A stretch of DNA of 64,000 nt, taken from assembly GCF_017426705.2 (NCBI RefSeq), contig NZ_CP147251.1:62001-126000 (forward strand), written 5' to 3'. The notes beneath the pieces were generated by a model, which saw nothing but the letters and a program-made list of their open reading frames with translations, was not told the origin of the DNA and did no database searches. A program made the translations under genes and the position numbers. Positions 8,958 to 17,739 of this stretch are shown here, piece after piece (within the stretch, counting starts at the first letter, position 1; every line of letters begins with the position of its first letter). This DNA comes from Enterococcus sp. DIV2402 (GTDB lineage: Bacteria > Bacillota > Bacilli > Lactobacillales > Enterococcaceae).

Positions 8958-10025
8958 CTAGATACCTCCCCTTACAGTTGCTGTATGTTCTTCTGCTTTT
9001 TTCAAAATATTAACTGTTACGCCCTCTGAAATTAAGAAATCAAACGCTTTGTATCGTTGTTCTAAATCACCAGCTAACGTGACAACTAAGCTTCCAAGTG
9101 GCACATCTTGAATAATTTCAACATTTCCATATAGAATATTTGTAGTCAATTGATAATCACGGAATAATTTCGCAATTAATGGTTCACTAGTTGAGTCTCC
9201 TACATAAGATAGTTCAACTAACCATTCATTTTCTTCTAAGTGAGAGAAACTTTCACTACTTAAAATGGTTTCTAACGCTTGATCGATATGTGTTGCTGTA
9301 CGAATAAAGTCCTTCGTCAGTGGTTTTTGTGGACTGCTGAAAATTTGAACACTATCGCCTTGCTCAATTACTTCACCGTCTTCCATGACAGCAACTTTAT
9401 TACAAATTTCTTTTACCACTTGCATTTCATGGGTAATTAAGACAATAGTTAACCCTAATTTTTTATTTAATTCTCGTAACAAAGCTAAAATTTGTAAGGT
9501 TGTTTTTGGATCCAAAGCACTAGTTGCTTCATCACAAAGTAAAATTTCTGGATCATTGGCTAACGCTCTGGCAATCGCCACCCGTTGTTTTTGTCCCCCA
9601 GATAATTGACTTGGGTAAGCATCCACTTTATCTGACAAGCCGACTAATTCAAGTAGTTCCGTTACTTTTTGACGACGTTCCTGTTTCGTTTTTCCTGAAT
9701 ACTTCAAAGAGAAATCAACGTTGTCAAAAATGGAGCGGCTTTTCATTAGGTTAAAGTGCTGGAAAATCATACCAATTGATTTTCTTTTTGCACGCAATTC
9801 TTTGGCTGTTAATTTAGTAAATTCCGTCCCATTAATTTCCACTAGTCCACTTGTTGGACGTTGCAGTAAATTAATAACACGTACTAATGTACTTTTGCCG
9901 GCACCAGAATAACCAACTATGCCGTAAACATCCCCTTTATCTACATGTAAATTAACATTTTTAACTGCATGAATTTCACGATTTCCTTGCGTAAAGGTTA
10001 CAGAAATATCTTTTAAATCAATCAT
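8958..10025 (-). CDS. metN: Methionine ABC transporter ATP-binding protein with NIL domain
   Basis: 355 aa. Walker [10 protein letters not shown] near 38-46, Q-loop IFQHFNLM, signature LSGGQKQR near 140, Walker [15 protein letters not shown]-loop THEM. The C-terminal ~80 residues form the NIL (ACT-like) domain that binds methionine and inhibits transport in E. coli MetN. First gene of metNPQ plus the amidohydrolase, with a ~620-nt untranslated leader holding two T-boxes. Confidence 0.95.
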   Translation of the reverse strand: MIDLKDISVTFTQGNREIHAVKNVNLHVDKGDVYGIVGYSGAGKSTLVRVINLLQRPTSGLVEINGTEFTKLTAKELRAKRKSIGMIFQHFNLMKSRSIFDNVDFSLKYSGKTKQERRQKVTELLELVGLSDKVDAYPSQLSGGQKQRVAIARALANDPEILLCDEATSALDPKTTLQILALLRELNKKLGLTIVLITHEMQVVKEICNKVAVMEDGEVIEQGDSVQIFSSPQKPLTKDFIRTATHIDQALETILSSESFSHLEENEWLVELSYVGDSTSEPLIAKLFRDYQLTTNILYGNVEIIQDVPLGSLVVTLAGDLEQRYKAFDFLISEGVTVNILKKAEEHTATVRGGI

Positions 10026-10073
10026 TATTTTTCCTCCTATTTTCCTCGATTTCTTGATGGTCGCCTCTGATAT

Positions 10074-10360
10074 AAAAAAAGCATCCTCAAGAAAATAACG
10101 CTATTGTTTATTTTCTTGAGGACGCTTTTTTGCGTGGTACCACCTCAGTTTTAGCTGAATACTCAGCTTCTCTGTAAGTATAGCATGACTATACTCGTGC
10201 AATGTAACGGTTGCTCCGTCAATTCCTTACAAACGGTTATTTGCTCGACATTGAATACTCGATGGCCATTTTCAAAAATGATCTCTTTGCTTCTTTTCAG
10301 CTACCGAAGCTCTCTGATTAAAGTTATCTGCTTTTTTACTTACCATGTCTTTGTATAAAG
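10074..10360 (-). promoter_or_regulatory. Proximal T-box leader (methionine specifier) upstream of metN
   Basis: On the minus strand the leader has a stem I with an AGAGAG bulge and a GCTTC/GAAGC apical stem around GGTAGCTGAAAA; GACAT/ATGTC pairs at the base. The T-box sequence GAGGTGGTACCACG lies at 10133-10146, followed by a terminator with a ~17-bp stem (10081-10125) and a U-run (A-run 10074-10080). The likely specifier codon is ATG at 10267-10269, inside TTGAAAATGGCC. Uncharged tRNA-Met would favour antitermination and raise methionine import. Confidence 0.88.
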
Positions 10361-10365
10361 TGTAT

Positions 10366-10647
10366 AAAAAAAGTCCTTTTACTAGTTAAACTAGCAAAAG
10401 GACGAATAAATCGTGTTACCACCTTTGTTCGGAAGTTGCCTTCCCTCAATCCAACATTTCTATTTAGAAAAATTGGTGTTCCTTTTAACGGTAGAACGCT
10501 CCGAGAATACCTACCTATCGATATTCTTTCCTCCAAGGCCATTTTCAACTCTTCTGAACTTGACTCTTTTCACCAACCAGAGTCTCTCTACAAAGCATCC
10601 AAGTTTACTTTCCTTCTCATAAGAAATGTTTATATTTATTACTTGAT
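10366..10647 (-). promoter_or_regulatory. Distal T-box leader (methionine specifier), in tandem with the proximal one
   Basis: A complete second T-box precedes the first. AGAGAG followed by GACTC/GAGTC around TGGTTGGTGAAAA forms the apical stem I. ATG at 10540-10542, again inside TTGAAAATGGCC, is the likely specifier. AAGGTGGTAACACG at 10412-10425 is the T-box, and a terminator stem (10373-10403) with seven U residues follows. No gene separates it from the proximal unit, so both must be passed before metN is transcribed. Confidence 0.85.
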
Positions 10648-10653
10648 GTGATT

Positions 10654-10682
10654 AATTTACAGTATCCAAAAGCAAATGTCAA
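10654..10682 (-). promoter_or_regulatory. Promoter of the met T-box/metNPQ operon
   Basis: Minus strand: TTGACA at 10677-10682, a 17-nt spacer, and TAAATT at 10654-10659. This places the start near 10647, just before the distal T-box. Confidence 0.75.
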
Positions 10683-10700
10683 CAGCCGTGATTCATTTTT

Positions 10701-11213
10701 TTACTGTTGATACAAGATTCCTTTTTCAGCAAGTGCCTTTTTGATATCTTCGAACATTTCTTCATTTTTATAACGAATTGTATGCAAATGAATCCCACTC
10801 GTTAATTTTGAAAGCAAACTAGCATTTGTTTTTTTATAATTTTTCATGAATATTTCGACATCTTGTTGGCTGCTAATTTGTAACTGTCCGACTAGTTCTC
10901 CATATAATTCATGTTCGACAATCACATCTAGAACTTCGCCACCAAGCGCCACAATCGTTTCTAGCTCTTCTTGTGTCTGTTCTTCATTATGCTGTACCGC
11001 AATCTTGCTTTCTTTCGCGTGATTTATTTTCTCTCTTTTATATCCACGAGCAGTAGCAATAATTTCTTCACCCGCTGCGCGTAATAACGCAATATCTCCT
11101 ACGATAATTTGACGACTCACACCGAATTCTTTAGCGAAACGACTCGCACTGATTGGTTGGGTGCTTTGCGCCAATTGTTCTAGAATAAGCTGACGGCGTT
11201 TCGTTCCTTCCAT
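10701..11213 (-). CDS. niaR: NiaR-type niacin-responsive transcription repressor
   Basis: 170 aa. An N-terminal HTH_11 helix-turn-helix (ISASRFAKEFGVSRQIIVGDIALLRAAG, about 20-47) is followed by the 3H domain (about 75-165) with its conserved histidines: VEHELYGEL and SGIHLHTI. NiaR proteins sense nicotinic acid or its derivatives and repress niacin salvage or uptake. Here it is the last gene of an operon with a Sir2 deacetylase, an NAD consumer, which fits an NAD theme. It starts 3 bases after the preceding gene's stop. Confidence 0.88.
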   Translation of the reverse strand: MEGTKRRQLILEQLAQSTQPISASRFAKEFGVSRQIIVGDIALLRAAGEEIIATARGYKREKINHAKESKIAVQHNEEQTQEELETIVALGGEVLDVIVEHELYGELVGQLQISSQQDVEIFMKNYKKTNASLLSKLTSGIHLHTIRYKNEEMFEDIKKALAEKGILYQQ

Positions 11214-11215
11214 CT

Positions 11216-12058
11216 CTATTCCTCCAATTGACGATTTTGATATGTTCGCGAATGTTTCATGACATCTTTAAACGTCTCAACAATCGTATCTGCGTAATCT
11301 TGATTCTCTACATACTCGCGCACTTGTTCTAACACCCGTTCTTCACGTGAATTGTCCAATACAGATGTTTTTGTTTCTTTTTTAATATGGGCAATTTCTG
11401 CGACAACATTCATGCGCTCTTCTAATAATTGCGCGATTTGTTTATCAATGCGATCAATTTTTTGACGTTCTTTTGCTAAAGGTGTCAGCGTGTTTGGTTC
11501 TAATTCAATTTCTTTAATCACACGTGCTGGATTTCCTGCAATGACGACATTATCTGGAAATGATTTGGTCACAACACTCCCCGCACCAACCACGACATTA
11601 TCACCTAATGTTACTCCTGGAATAATAACCGAACTTCCACCAATCCAAACATTGTCACCAATCGTAATCGGTGAACCATCTTCTAATCCACTGTTGCGCT
11701 TCACAGGATGTAAGGGATGTGAAGCTGTATATAATTGTACATTTGGTGCAAACATACAGTTATCACCAATTCGAATCGGACAAATATCTAACATCACACA
11801 ATCATAATTGGCATAGAAGTTTTTCCCAACAAAAATATTATATCCATAATCAAAACGTAAATTGGGTTCTACGTATGCACGATTAGCGACGTGACCAAAT
11901 GTTTCTTTTAACAATTGTCCGCGAATTTCTGAATCCACTTCTTGATTAATCAAGCGCATTTGTTCTCTTGCAAATTTGCGATCAGCTGCTAATTCTGGAT
12001 CACCTGAAAAATACAATTCTCCGGCAATCATTTTTTCTTTTTCACTACGAAACGTCAT
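11216..12058 (-). CDS. Maltose/galactoside O-acetyltransferase fused to a chorismate mutase domain
   Basis: 280 aa, longer than the ~185 aa usual for Maa/LacA. Residues 1-185 are a left-handed beta-helix sugar acetyltransferase: hexapeptide repeats such as [21 protein letters not shown], the catalytic His in that block, and [24 protein letters not shown]. Residues ~193-275 are an AroQ-type chorismate mutase helix bundle: [30 protein letters not shown], with the typical Arg and Lys residues, and later REERVLEQV. No frameshift or stop separates the halves. A clear AGGAGG precedes the ATG. What the fusion is for is unknown. Confidence 0.88.
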   Translation of the reverse strand: MTFRSEKEKMIAGELYFSGDPELAADRKFAREQMRLINQEVDSEIRGQLLKETFGHVANRAYVEPNLRFDYGYNIFVGKNFYANYDCVMLDICPIRIGDNCMFAPNVQLYTASHPLHPVKRNSGLEDGSPITIGDNVWIGGSSVIIPGVTLGDNVVVGAGSVVTKSFPDNVVIAGNPARVIKEIELEPNTLTPLAKERQKIDRIDKQIAQLLEERMNVVAEIAHIKKETKTSVLDNSREERVLEQVREYVENQDYADTIVETFKDVMKHSRTYQNRQLEE

Positions 12059-12075
12059 TCTAGTTCCTCCTATAA

Positions 12076-12777
12076 TTAAAGTTCAGCAAAAACGTGACTC
12101 GCATCTTCTTGTAATAAATGATGCGAAATCGGTAAATAAATCTCCGTTTGATTAATGACTAAACAATCAGCCGAAGCTTTTTTATAATGAATCAAATCGC
12201 AAAATGGGTGCACCTGAAAAGACGTCCCTACAATCACCAATAAATCTGCTTGAGCGACAGCTTGCATCGCCTTTTGCACTATCGTTTCTTGAAACCCCTC
12301 ACCGTACAATACAACATTTGGACGAATTTGACCGCCACACACTGCATGACAATCTGATTGAATATACGACTGCCAAGCCACTGCTTCTCCACATTTATGA
12401 CAAGTACAAGCATATAACGTGCCATGAAAATTCGTACAGTGTGGCGTCCCCGCCTTTTCGTGAAGACCGTCGATATTTTGCGTTACCACATGTACGTCTT
12501 TTTCGTTAGATAGCATCGCAATCTTCTGGTGAATGATATTCGGTTTAGCAGTCGGATGATACAACTGCATAACAAAATCGTAAAATTTTTGTGGTTCATT
12601 TTCCAGACATTCACGACTTAGTAAATACTCTGGTGCGTCCATTCCTTGATAAACACCTTTCAACGAACGATAGTCAGGAATACCTGAGGGTGTTGAAATA
12701 CCCGCACCTGTTAAAAAAGTCAGTGAGCGAGCATCTAGAATTTGTTTTTTTGCTTCTTGACGGCTGCAATAATTCAC
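12076..12777 (-). CDS. Sir2-family NAD-dependent protein deacylase
   Basis: 233 aa from the GTG at 12775-12777. The frame extends three codons to another GTG, but GAGGTGAT is correctly spaced only for the downstream one. NAD-binding [16 protein letters not shown] near 28-43, [12 protein letters not shown] near 103, catalytic His in FHGTLY, and two Cys pairs (CTCHKC and CHAVC) that would hold zinc. Such enzymes remove acyl groups from lysines and release nicotinamide. It leads the operon with the acetyltransferase fusion and niaR. Confidence 0.92.
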   Translation of the reverse strand: MNYCSRQEAKKQILDARSLTFLTGAGISTPSGIPDYRSLKGVYQGMDAPEYLLSRECLENEPQKFYDFVMQLYHPTAKPNIIHQKIAMLSNEKDVHVVTQNIDGLHEKAGTPHCTNFHGTLYACTCHKCGEAVAWQSYIQSDCHAVCGGQIRPNVVLYGEGFQETIVQKAMQAVAQADLLVIVGTSFQVHPFCDLIHYKKASADCLVINQTEIYLPISHHLLQEDASHVFAEL

Positions 12778-12796
12778 GTTTATCACCTCGTAACAT

Positions 12797-12820
12797 ATTA
12801 TACGTGTATTATGCGTATAA
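12797..12820 (-). promoter_or_regulatory. Promoter -10 and overlapping inverted repeat upstream of the Sir2 operon
   Basis: TATAAT on the minus strand at 12797-12802. An inverted repeat TTATACG (12798-12804) / CGTATAA (12814-12820) covers it, the geometry of a repressor operator. NiaR encoded in the same operon is the obvious candidate ligand-dependent repressor, but the link is inference. Confidence 0.45.
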
Positions 12821-12898
12821 AAAAACTTTTTCAGTTAATTCTAGTGCTTTTTTTCGAAAAAGTATCCTGCTACTGAATTTTTAGTTAGGATTTATTTT

Positions 12899-12969
12899 TC
12901 ACATTTTTTCACAAATTCCACAATTATTTGCGATTTTTTCATGACACTCTTGTAAAAACGTGCTAAAAT
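12899..12969 (+). promoter_or_regulatory. Promoter with upstream TTCACA direct repeat
   Basis: ATGACA at 12941-12946, 17-nt spacer, TAAAAT at 12964-12969. Upstream, TTCACA occurs twice with a 10-nt period (12899-12904 and 12909-12914), similar to the TCACA repeats with 11-nt period over the two small-RNA promoters at 17575 and 17740. This could be a shared response-regulator box. Confidence 0.5.
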
Positions 12970-13009
12970 AAAACGTGATTGTATAAAGAAAAAGTGAGGT
13001 GAAAATGAC

Positions 13010-13306
13010 ATGTTAGCATCTATTATTTATTGGGCGATTATTTTTGTTTGTATTGCTTGGGCTATTTTAAGTGTATGGTTTTCAATTTTTTACCTATCTC
13101 GCAAAGAAAATGGAAACCTATGGGCGTTTGCATTCTTTAATGTAGTTGTGGCGATTATTCAAGCAGTTTCATTAGTGATTTATCGTACATGGGGCTTTGG
13201 CGTGACTCAATACTCAAGTTTAATTTATTTAGTTTTAGCTGTTTTGCTTGGCTTAACTGTAATTCAAGCAGTTCTTGGACGGGAACCAAAACTAAAAGCG
13301 GCTTAA
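13010..13306 (+). CDS. Small membrane protein of unknown function
   Basis: 98 aa with three predicted membrane segments (about 4-26, 37-58, 68-90) and a basic tail. GAGGTG is spaced 6 nt from the ATG, and a consensus-like promoter lies at 12941-12969. I do not recognise the family. It stands alone between the divergent Sir2 operon and the lysine riboswitch. A short hairpin at about 13290-13316 follows without a clear U-tract. Confidence 0.75.
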   Translation: MLASIIYWAIIFVCIAWAILSVWFSIFYLSRKENGNLWAFAFFNVVVAIIQAVSLVIYRTWGFGVTQYSSLIYLVLAVLLGLTVIQAVLGREPKLKAA

Positions 13307-13359
13307 GCTTTTAGTTGACAAATCGTGTGATTTCTTCTAGAATTTTCCAAGAATCAAAA

Positions 13360-13560
13360 TTGAATACGAGATACCTTCAACGAGGTAGAGGTCGCGAGGT
13401 TCATTAACTCTGTGGAGTGAAGCAACACATAGAAACAGAACTAGGGAACATCGCCGAAACAGTCTTTTTTTGCTTAAAAGAACTGTTGGGTCGCAAGTGA
13501 ATAATTTGCGAACTGTCTTAGCAACAGCTAAGATGCGCTATGTTTTTGTGAGAAGTTTGT
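13360..13560 (+). promoter_or_regulatory. Lysine riboswitch (L box)
   Basis: The strand reads GAGGTAGAGGTCGCGAGG (from 13382), then an AG-rich arm, then AGGGAACATCGCCGAAAC (about 13443-13461). Both are hallmark conserved segments of the L-box aptamer, in the right order and spacing. The apical helices (around 13395-13440 and 13480-13540) follow. A terminator comes right after and the downstream genes encode an amino acid importer. Lysine binding would favour termination. Confidence 0.88.
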
Positions 13561-13574
13561 TGACAAAATAGTCC

Positions 13575-13617
13575 AACAGCCGTTTTCCAATAATGGAGTG
13601 CGGCTGTTTTTTATTTT
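13575..13617 (+). terminator. Riboswitch-controlled terminator
   Basis: AACAGCCG (13575-13582) pairs with CGGCTGTT (13601-13608), with a further CCA/TGG pairing inside, and is followed by a T-run. It lies 40-80 nt before the start codon of the transporter gene, so it is the expression platform of the lysine riboswitch. Confidence 0.85.
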
Positions 13618-13655
13618 TCGTTGGCGTGCTCGTAAAAAAGAAAAGAGGATTTATT

Positions 13656-15233
13656 ATGAAAAAGAAAGCAACCTTACTTGTCTTATTTTCATTTATAGCA
13701 ACGTTATTTTTGGGAATAACACCAACAAGTTTTGCCGATGACGAAGATACTTTCCGTGTTGGAATGGAAGCAGCGTATGCGCCATTTAACTGGACGCAAA
13801 CAACAGATGCACACGGTGCTGTACCTAAAAGTGGCGAAAAAAATACATACGTCGGTGGGTACGACGTTGAAATTGCCAAACGAATTGCTGACGGATTAGG
13901 AAAAAAATTAGAAGTTGTGGCTATTCAATGGGATGGTCTCGTACCTGCATTAAACTCCAATAAAATTGATGCCATCGTGGCAGGGATGTCACCTACCGAG
14001 GAACGTCGTAAAGAAATTTCTTTTACCGATCCCTATTATGAATCACATTTAGTTGTGGTGGTTCAAAAAGATGGCAAATATGCCGATGCGCAAAGTTTAA
14101 CTGATTTAGAAGGCGCCAAAGTAACTGCACAATTAAATACTTTTCATTATAGTGTAATTGACCAAATTCCTGGCGTTGAAAAACAACAAGCCCAACAAAA
14201 CTTTTCAGCTATGCGTGTGGCGTTGTCTTCCGGAGTCATTGATGGTTATGTCAGTGAACGTCCAGAAGGTGTCACTGCAGCTAACGTAAATAAAAACTTT
14301 AAAATGCTTGAGTTTTCTGAAGAGCAAGGATTCCAAACAAATCCAGAAGATGTTCAAGTAGCGGTGGGGATGCGCAAAAATGATGAAATGATTGCTAAAG
14401 TCAATGAAGTCTTAGCAACGATTTCTCAAGACGAGCGCAATAAAATCATGGATGATGCGGTAGCAAATCAACCTTCCGCCTCAGATGAAGAAGAGTTAGG
14501 TCTTGTTCAAGTTTTTAAAAATATTATTACGCAATATGGTGGATTATTCTTGCGTGGTGCAGGAGTCACCGTCTTTATTGCGATTTTCTCAACCATTGCC
14601 GGTACTTTAATTGGTTTATTAGTCGGTGTTTTCCGTACGTTACCTGAATCAGATAATCCTGTTGCACGTTTCTGCCAAAAAATTATCAACTGGATTTTAA
14701 CAATCTATATTGAAGTTTTCCGTGGCACACCAATGATGGTGCAAGCAATGGTTATCTTCTATGGTTTAGCACTGGCTTTTCAAATTGACTTAAATCGTAC
14801 GATTGCTGCCTTACTAATTGTTTCTATTAATACAGGAGCATACATGTCTGAAATCGTGCGTGGCGGAATTTTCGCTGTTGATAAAGGACAATTCGAAGCT
14901 GCACAAGCAATTGGGATGACACATCGTCAAACCATGACCAAAGTTGTATTGCCACAAGTTATCCGTAACATTTTACCTGCTATCGGAAATGAAACAGTCA
15001 TTAACATTAAAGATACCGCTGTTTTAAGTGTTATCAGTGTAGGGGATTTGTTCTATCAAGGATCTGCTGCTGCCGGAACTAATTTATTGTTCTTCCAAAC
15101 ATTTACCATTATCGGTGCCATTTACCTTGTCTTAACCATTACTGCCACTCGTCTACTGCGCTTAATGGAGAAGAGAATGGACGGTCCTTCTGCGTATGTT
15201 CGTTTAGAAGAAACTGAAGAAAGCAAACAATAA
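13656..15233 (+). CDS. Amino acid ABC transporter, fused substrate-binding protein and permease (probable lysine importer)
   Basis: 525 aa from the ATG at 13656, which has GAGGA 8 nt upstream; the open frame starts 21 codons earlier without support. A signal peptide (about 1-30) is followed by a family-3 solute-binding domain (about 33-280: FRVGMEAAYAPFNW, GYDVEIAKRIADGL, DGLVPALNSNKIDAIVAGMSPTEERRKEI). Then comes a HisM-type permease with five segments and the EAA loop EAAQAIGMTHRQTMTKVVLPQVIRNILPAIGNE. The riboswitch upstream points to lysine. The ATPase is the next gene, 12 nt on. Confidence 0.92.
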   Translation: MKKKATLLVLFSFIATLFLGITPTSFADDEDTFRVGMEAAYAPFNWTQTTDAHGAVPKSGEKNTYVGGYDVEIAKRIADGLGKKLEVVAIQWDGLVPALNSNKIDAIVAGMSPTEERRKEISFTDPYYESHLVVVVQKDGKYADAQSLTDLEGAKVTAQLNTFHYSVIDQIPGVEKQQAQQNFSAMRVALSSGVIDGYVSERPEGVTAANVNKNFKMLEFSEEQGFQTNPEDVQVAVGMRKNDEMIAKVNEVLATISQDERNKIMDDAVANQPSASDEEELGLVQVFKNIITQYGGLFLRGAGVTVFIAIFSTIAGTLIGLLVGVFRTLPESDNPVARFCQKIINWILTIYIEVFRGTPMMVQAMVIFYGLALAFQIDLNRTIAALLIVSINTGAYMSEIVRGGIFAVDKGQFEAAQAIGMTHRQTMTKVVLPQVIRNILPAIGNETVINIKDTAVLSVISVGDLFYQGSAAAGTNLLFFQTFTIIGAIYLVLTITATRLLRLMEKRMDGPSAYVRLEETEESKQ

Positions 15234-15245
15234 GGAGGAACCAAT

Positions 15246-15983
15246 ATGTCAGCAATTATCGAAATTAATCATTTAAAGAAAAGCTTTGGCTCAAATGAAG
15301 TATTAAAAGATATTAATGCAACTGTCAATAAAGGCGAAGTGTTAACCATCATTGGTTCTTCTGGATCAGGAAAATCAACATTATTGCGTTGCATCAACTT
15401 ATTAGAAAAACCAACAAGTGGTGAAATTTTATATAAAGGTGAAAATGTCTTAGCAAAAGGCTACAGTTTATCAAAATACCGAACACATTTAGGGATGGTT
15501 TTCCAGTCATTCAATTTATTTAATAATATGGATGTTTTAGAAAATTGTGTAACAGGACAAGTAACTGTCTTAAAACGTAATCGTGAAGAAGCAAAACAAA
15601 TTGCTTTAGAAAACTTAAAAAAAGTCGGCATGGACCGTTTTGTTTCAGCTAAACCTGCCCAACTATCTGGTGGACAAAAACAACGCGTTGCCATCGCTCG
15701 TGCCTTATCAATGAACCCCGATGTCATGCTTTTTGATGAACCAACGTCTGCACTTGACCCAGAAATGGTCGGTGAAGTATTAAAAACCATGAAAGATTTA
15801 GCAGAAACTGGGTTAACAATGGTTATCGTTACCCACGAAATGGGCTTTGCCAAAGAAGTTTCTGACCGTGTTATTTTCATGGACAAAGGAGTGATTGCCG
15901 AAGAAGGTACTCCTGAAGATATTTTTGTTCATCCAAAAGAAGTACGTACCAAGGAGTTTTTACATCGTGTATTAAACGATTAA
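15246..15983 (+). CDS. Amino acid ABC transporter ATP-binding protein (probable lysine importer)
   Basis: 245 aa, polar amino acid (GlnQ/HisP) family. Walker [10 protein letters not shown] near 37, Q-loop VFQSFNLF, signature LSGGQKQR, Walker [14 protein letters not shown]-loop THEM. AAGGAGG precedes the ATG. It forms a two-gene unit with the fused binding protein/permease under the lysine riboswitch, ended by the terminator at 16013-16055. Confidence 0.94.
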   Translation: MSAIIEINHLKKSFGSNEVLKDINATVNKGEVLTIIGSSGSGKSTLLRCINLLEKPTSGEILYKGENVLAKGYSLSKYRTHLGMVFQSFNLFNNMDVLENCVTGQVTVLKRNREEAKQIALENLKKVGMDRFVSAKPAQLSGGQKQRVAIARALSMNPDVMLFDEPTSALDPEMVGEVLKTMKDLAETGLTMVIVTHEMGFAKEVSDRVIFMDKGVIAEEGTPEDIFVHPKEVRTKEFLHRVLND

Positions 15984-16012
15984 CCCCGTCTATTGTAAAG
16001 CATTATAGAAAA

Positions 16013-16055
16013 ATTCAAGCTATTACAGATTCTCTACTGATAGCTTGAATTTTTT
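16013..16055 (+). terminator. Terminator of the lysine transporter unit
   Basis: An 11-bp stem (16013-16023 with 16040-16050) is followed by TTTTT. The gap from here to the brnQ start (16195) is only about 140 nt. Confidence 0.9.
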
Positions 16056-16194
16056 GTCTTGTTTTTATGTAGAAGATACTTTCTTCTTTTCATGAGTATT
16101 TACTGAAAAAATAATAATATGAATTGCTATTTCGGATATAGTTTGTTACTTTGAGGACAGCAATTTTTTAGTATTTTTAGAAAGTGAGTTTGTT

Positions 16195-17535
16195 ATGGAA
16201 AAAAAATTAATATTCAAAGATTATCTTTATATTGGTTCCATGTTATTTGGATTATTTTTTGGAGCAGGTAACTTAATTTTTCCTGTTCATATGGGACAAG
16301 AAGCAGGGGCAAATGTTTTTGCTGCAAATTTAGGATTTTTAGTAACAGGAATTGGCTTACCTTTTTTAGGTGTGATTGCTATTGGGAGTTCCCAAAGCAA
16401 TGGATTATTTGATTTAGCATCAAAAATTAATAAGAAATATGCCTTTATTTTTACCATTTTACTTTATTTAGTTATCGGTCCCTTTTTCGCGCTTCCTCGT
16501 TTAGCCACCACTTCTTTTGAAATCGGGCTAGCTCCTTTTATACCTGAAAAGCAAATAACAATGGTGTTAGCTTTATTCAGTCTATTGTTTTTCTTTACTG
16601 CGTGGTGGTTTGCGCGTAAACCGTCAAAATTATTGGACTATATTGGAAAATTTTTAAATCCATTGTTCTTACTTTTATTAGGAATTTTATTATTGATGGC
16701 CTTTATTAAGCCAATGGGGGCGATTAATAGTGCACCAGTTCAAGTAGCTTATGAATCAAACGCATTCTTTAAAGGCTTTGTGGAAGGTTACAATACGCTT
16801 GACGCCTTAGCCTCTTTAGCATTTGGAATTATTATTGTCACTACCATTCGTCATCGTGGAATCACTCGACCTGCAACCATTGCAATTGATACGATTAAAT
16901 CGGGTGCTATCAGCATTGTATTAATGGGTGTTATTTATAGTCTTTTGTCTTATATGGGAACAATGAGTTTAGGGACCTTTGAACTAAGTCAAAATGGCGG
17001 TATTGCGCTCGCACAAATTGCTCAACATTATTTAGGAACGTTTGGTAGCATTGTATTAGCTTTAATTGTTATTATTGCTTGCTTAAAAACAGCGATTGGC
17101 CTCATCTCGGCCTTCTCAGAAACTTTTATTGAACTGTTTCCCAAACAAAACTATCTCTTTTTTGCTACTAGCGTCAGTTTAATGGCCTGTTTATTTGCAA
17201 ATATTGGTTTAACAAAAATCATTGAATTTTCTACACCAGTCTTGATGTTTTTATATCCATTAGCGATGACGTTAATTTTATTAGCAATTATCGGCCCACT
17301 ATTTAAGCATGATTCACGTGTCTATCAAATGACCACTTATTTTACGTTAATCGCTTCAATTATCGATGGCTTAAATGCTAGTCCAAAATTTTTAGCTAAC
17401 ACGAGTTTTGCCCAATGGATGATCCATTTAGGCGAAGAATATCTTCCTTTGTTCGCCATTGGCATGGGATGGGTCTTACCTGCTTTCATTGGTTTTGTCA
17501 TTGGGATGATTTGGTACTTGGTTGGTCGAAAATAG
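16195..17535 (+). CDS. brnQ: Branched-chain amino acid cation symporter BrnQ
   Basis: 446 aa, LIVCS family, about 12 predicted membrane segments. The N-terminal block [22 protein letters not shown] is the family signature. It imports Leu, Ile and Val with Na+ or H+. The leader contains a weak 7-bp hairpin (16122-16128 / 16159-16165) followed by six T, a possible attenuator, but I would not insist on it. It is monocistronic and followed by the small-RNA tandem. Confidence 0.93.
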   Translation: MEKKLIFKDYLYIGSMLFGLFFGAGNLIFPVHMGQEAGANVFAANLGFLVTGIGLPFLGVIAIGSSQSNGLFDLASKINKKYAFIFTILLYLVIGPFFALPRLATTSFEIGLAPFIPEKQITMVLALFSLLFFFTAWWFARKPSKLLDYIGKFLNPLFLLLLGILLLMAFIKPMGAINSAPVQVAYESNAFFKGFVEGYNTLDALASLAFGIIIVTTIRHRGITRPATIAIDTIKSGAISIVLMGVIYSLLSYMGTMSLGTFELSQNGGIALAQIAQHYLGTFGSIVLALIVIIACLKTAIGLISAFSETFIELFPKQNYLFFATSVSLMACLFANIGLTKIIEFSTPVLMFLYPLAMTLILLAIIGPLFKHDSRVYQMTTYFTLIASIIDGLNASPKFLANTSFAQWMIHLGEEYLPLFAIGMGWVLPAFIGFVIGMIWYLVGRK

Positions 17536-17574
17536 TTATTTTCGCGGATTTTTAATAACTTTAAAACACTTTTA

Positions 17575-17605
17575 TCACAAATAATTCACATTTATTATTT
17601 ATAGT
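17575..17605 (+). promoter_or_regulatory. Promoter of small RNA copy 1 with TCACA direct repeat
   Basis: TATAGT at 17600-17605 is the -10. In place of a consensus -35, TCACA occurs at 17575-17579 and 17586-17590, an 11-nt (one helical turn) period that ends 9 nt before the -10. Copy 2 has the same layout at the same distances. This is the arrangement of a promoter activated by an OmpR-type response regulator. Confidence 0.65.
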
Positions 17606-17611
17606 ATATGT

Positions 17612-17693
17612 ATACCAACAAACAACCCTAACTAACACTTTTTCATTTTTAACTCCTTGCCTGCCAGCTACCCACTGGCAGGCTCTTTTTTTT
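17612..17693 (+). ncRNA. Small RNA copy 1 of a tandem pair (about 80 nt)
   Basis: Predicted from about 17612 (7 nt after the -10). An unstructured CA- and U-rich 5' part is followed by a terminator stem GCCTGCCAG (17659-17667) / CTGGCAGGC (17675-17683) and a U-run to 17693. The unpaired segment about 17634-17658 contains TTTTTCATTTTT followed by ACTCCTT. Its complement reads AAGGAGT, then AUGAAAAAG: a ribosome-binding site and start codon. No ORF with a ribosome site exists in it. A trans-acting antisense regulator of translation initiation is inferred. Confidence 0.72.
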
Positions 17694-17739
17694 ACTTTTT
17701 TTGTTGTTTTAGTAATTTAACTAAAACGAAATATTTTCA

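Noticed and set aside
13290..13316. Terminator after the small membrane protein at 13010
   Set aside because: A 10-bp stem exists but no U-tract follows, so termination is not supported.
16122..16169. Attenuator hairpin in the brnQ leader
   Set aside because: Only 7 bp, AT-rich, with a 30-nt loop; too weak to claim.
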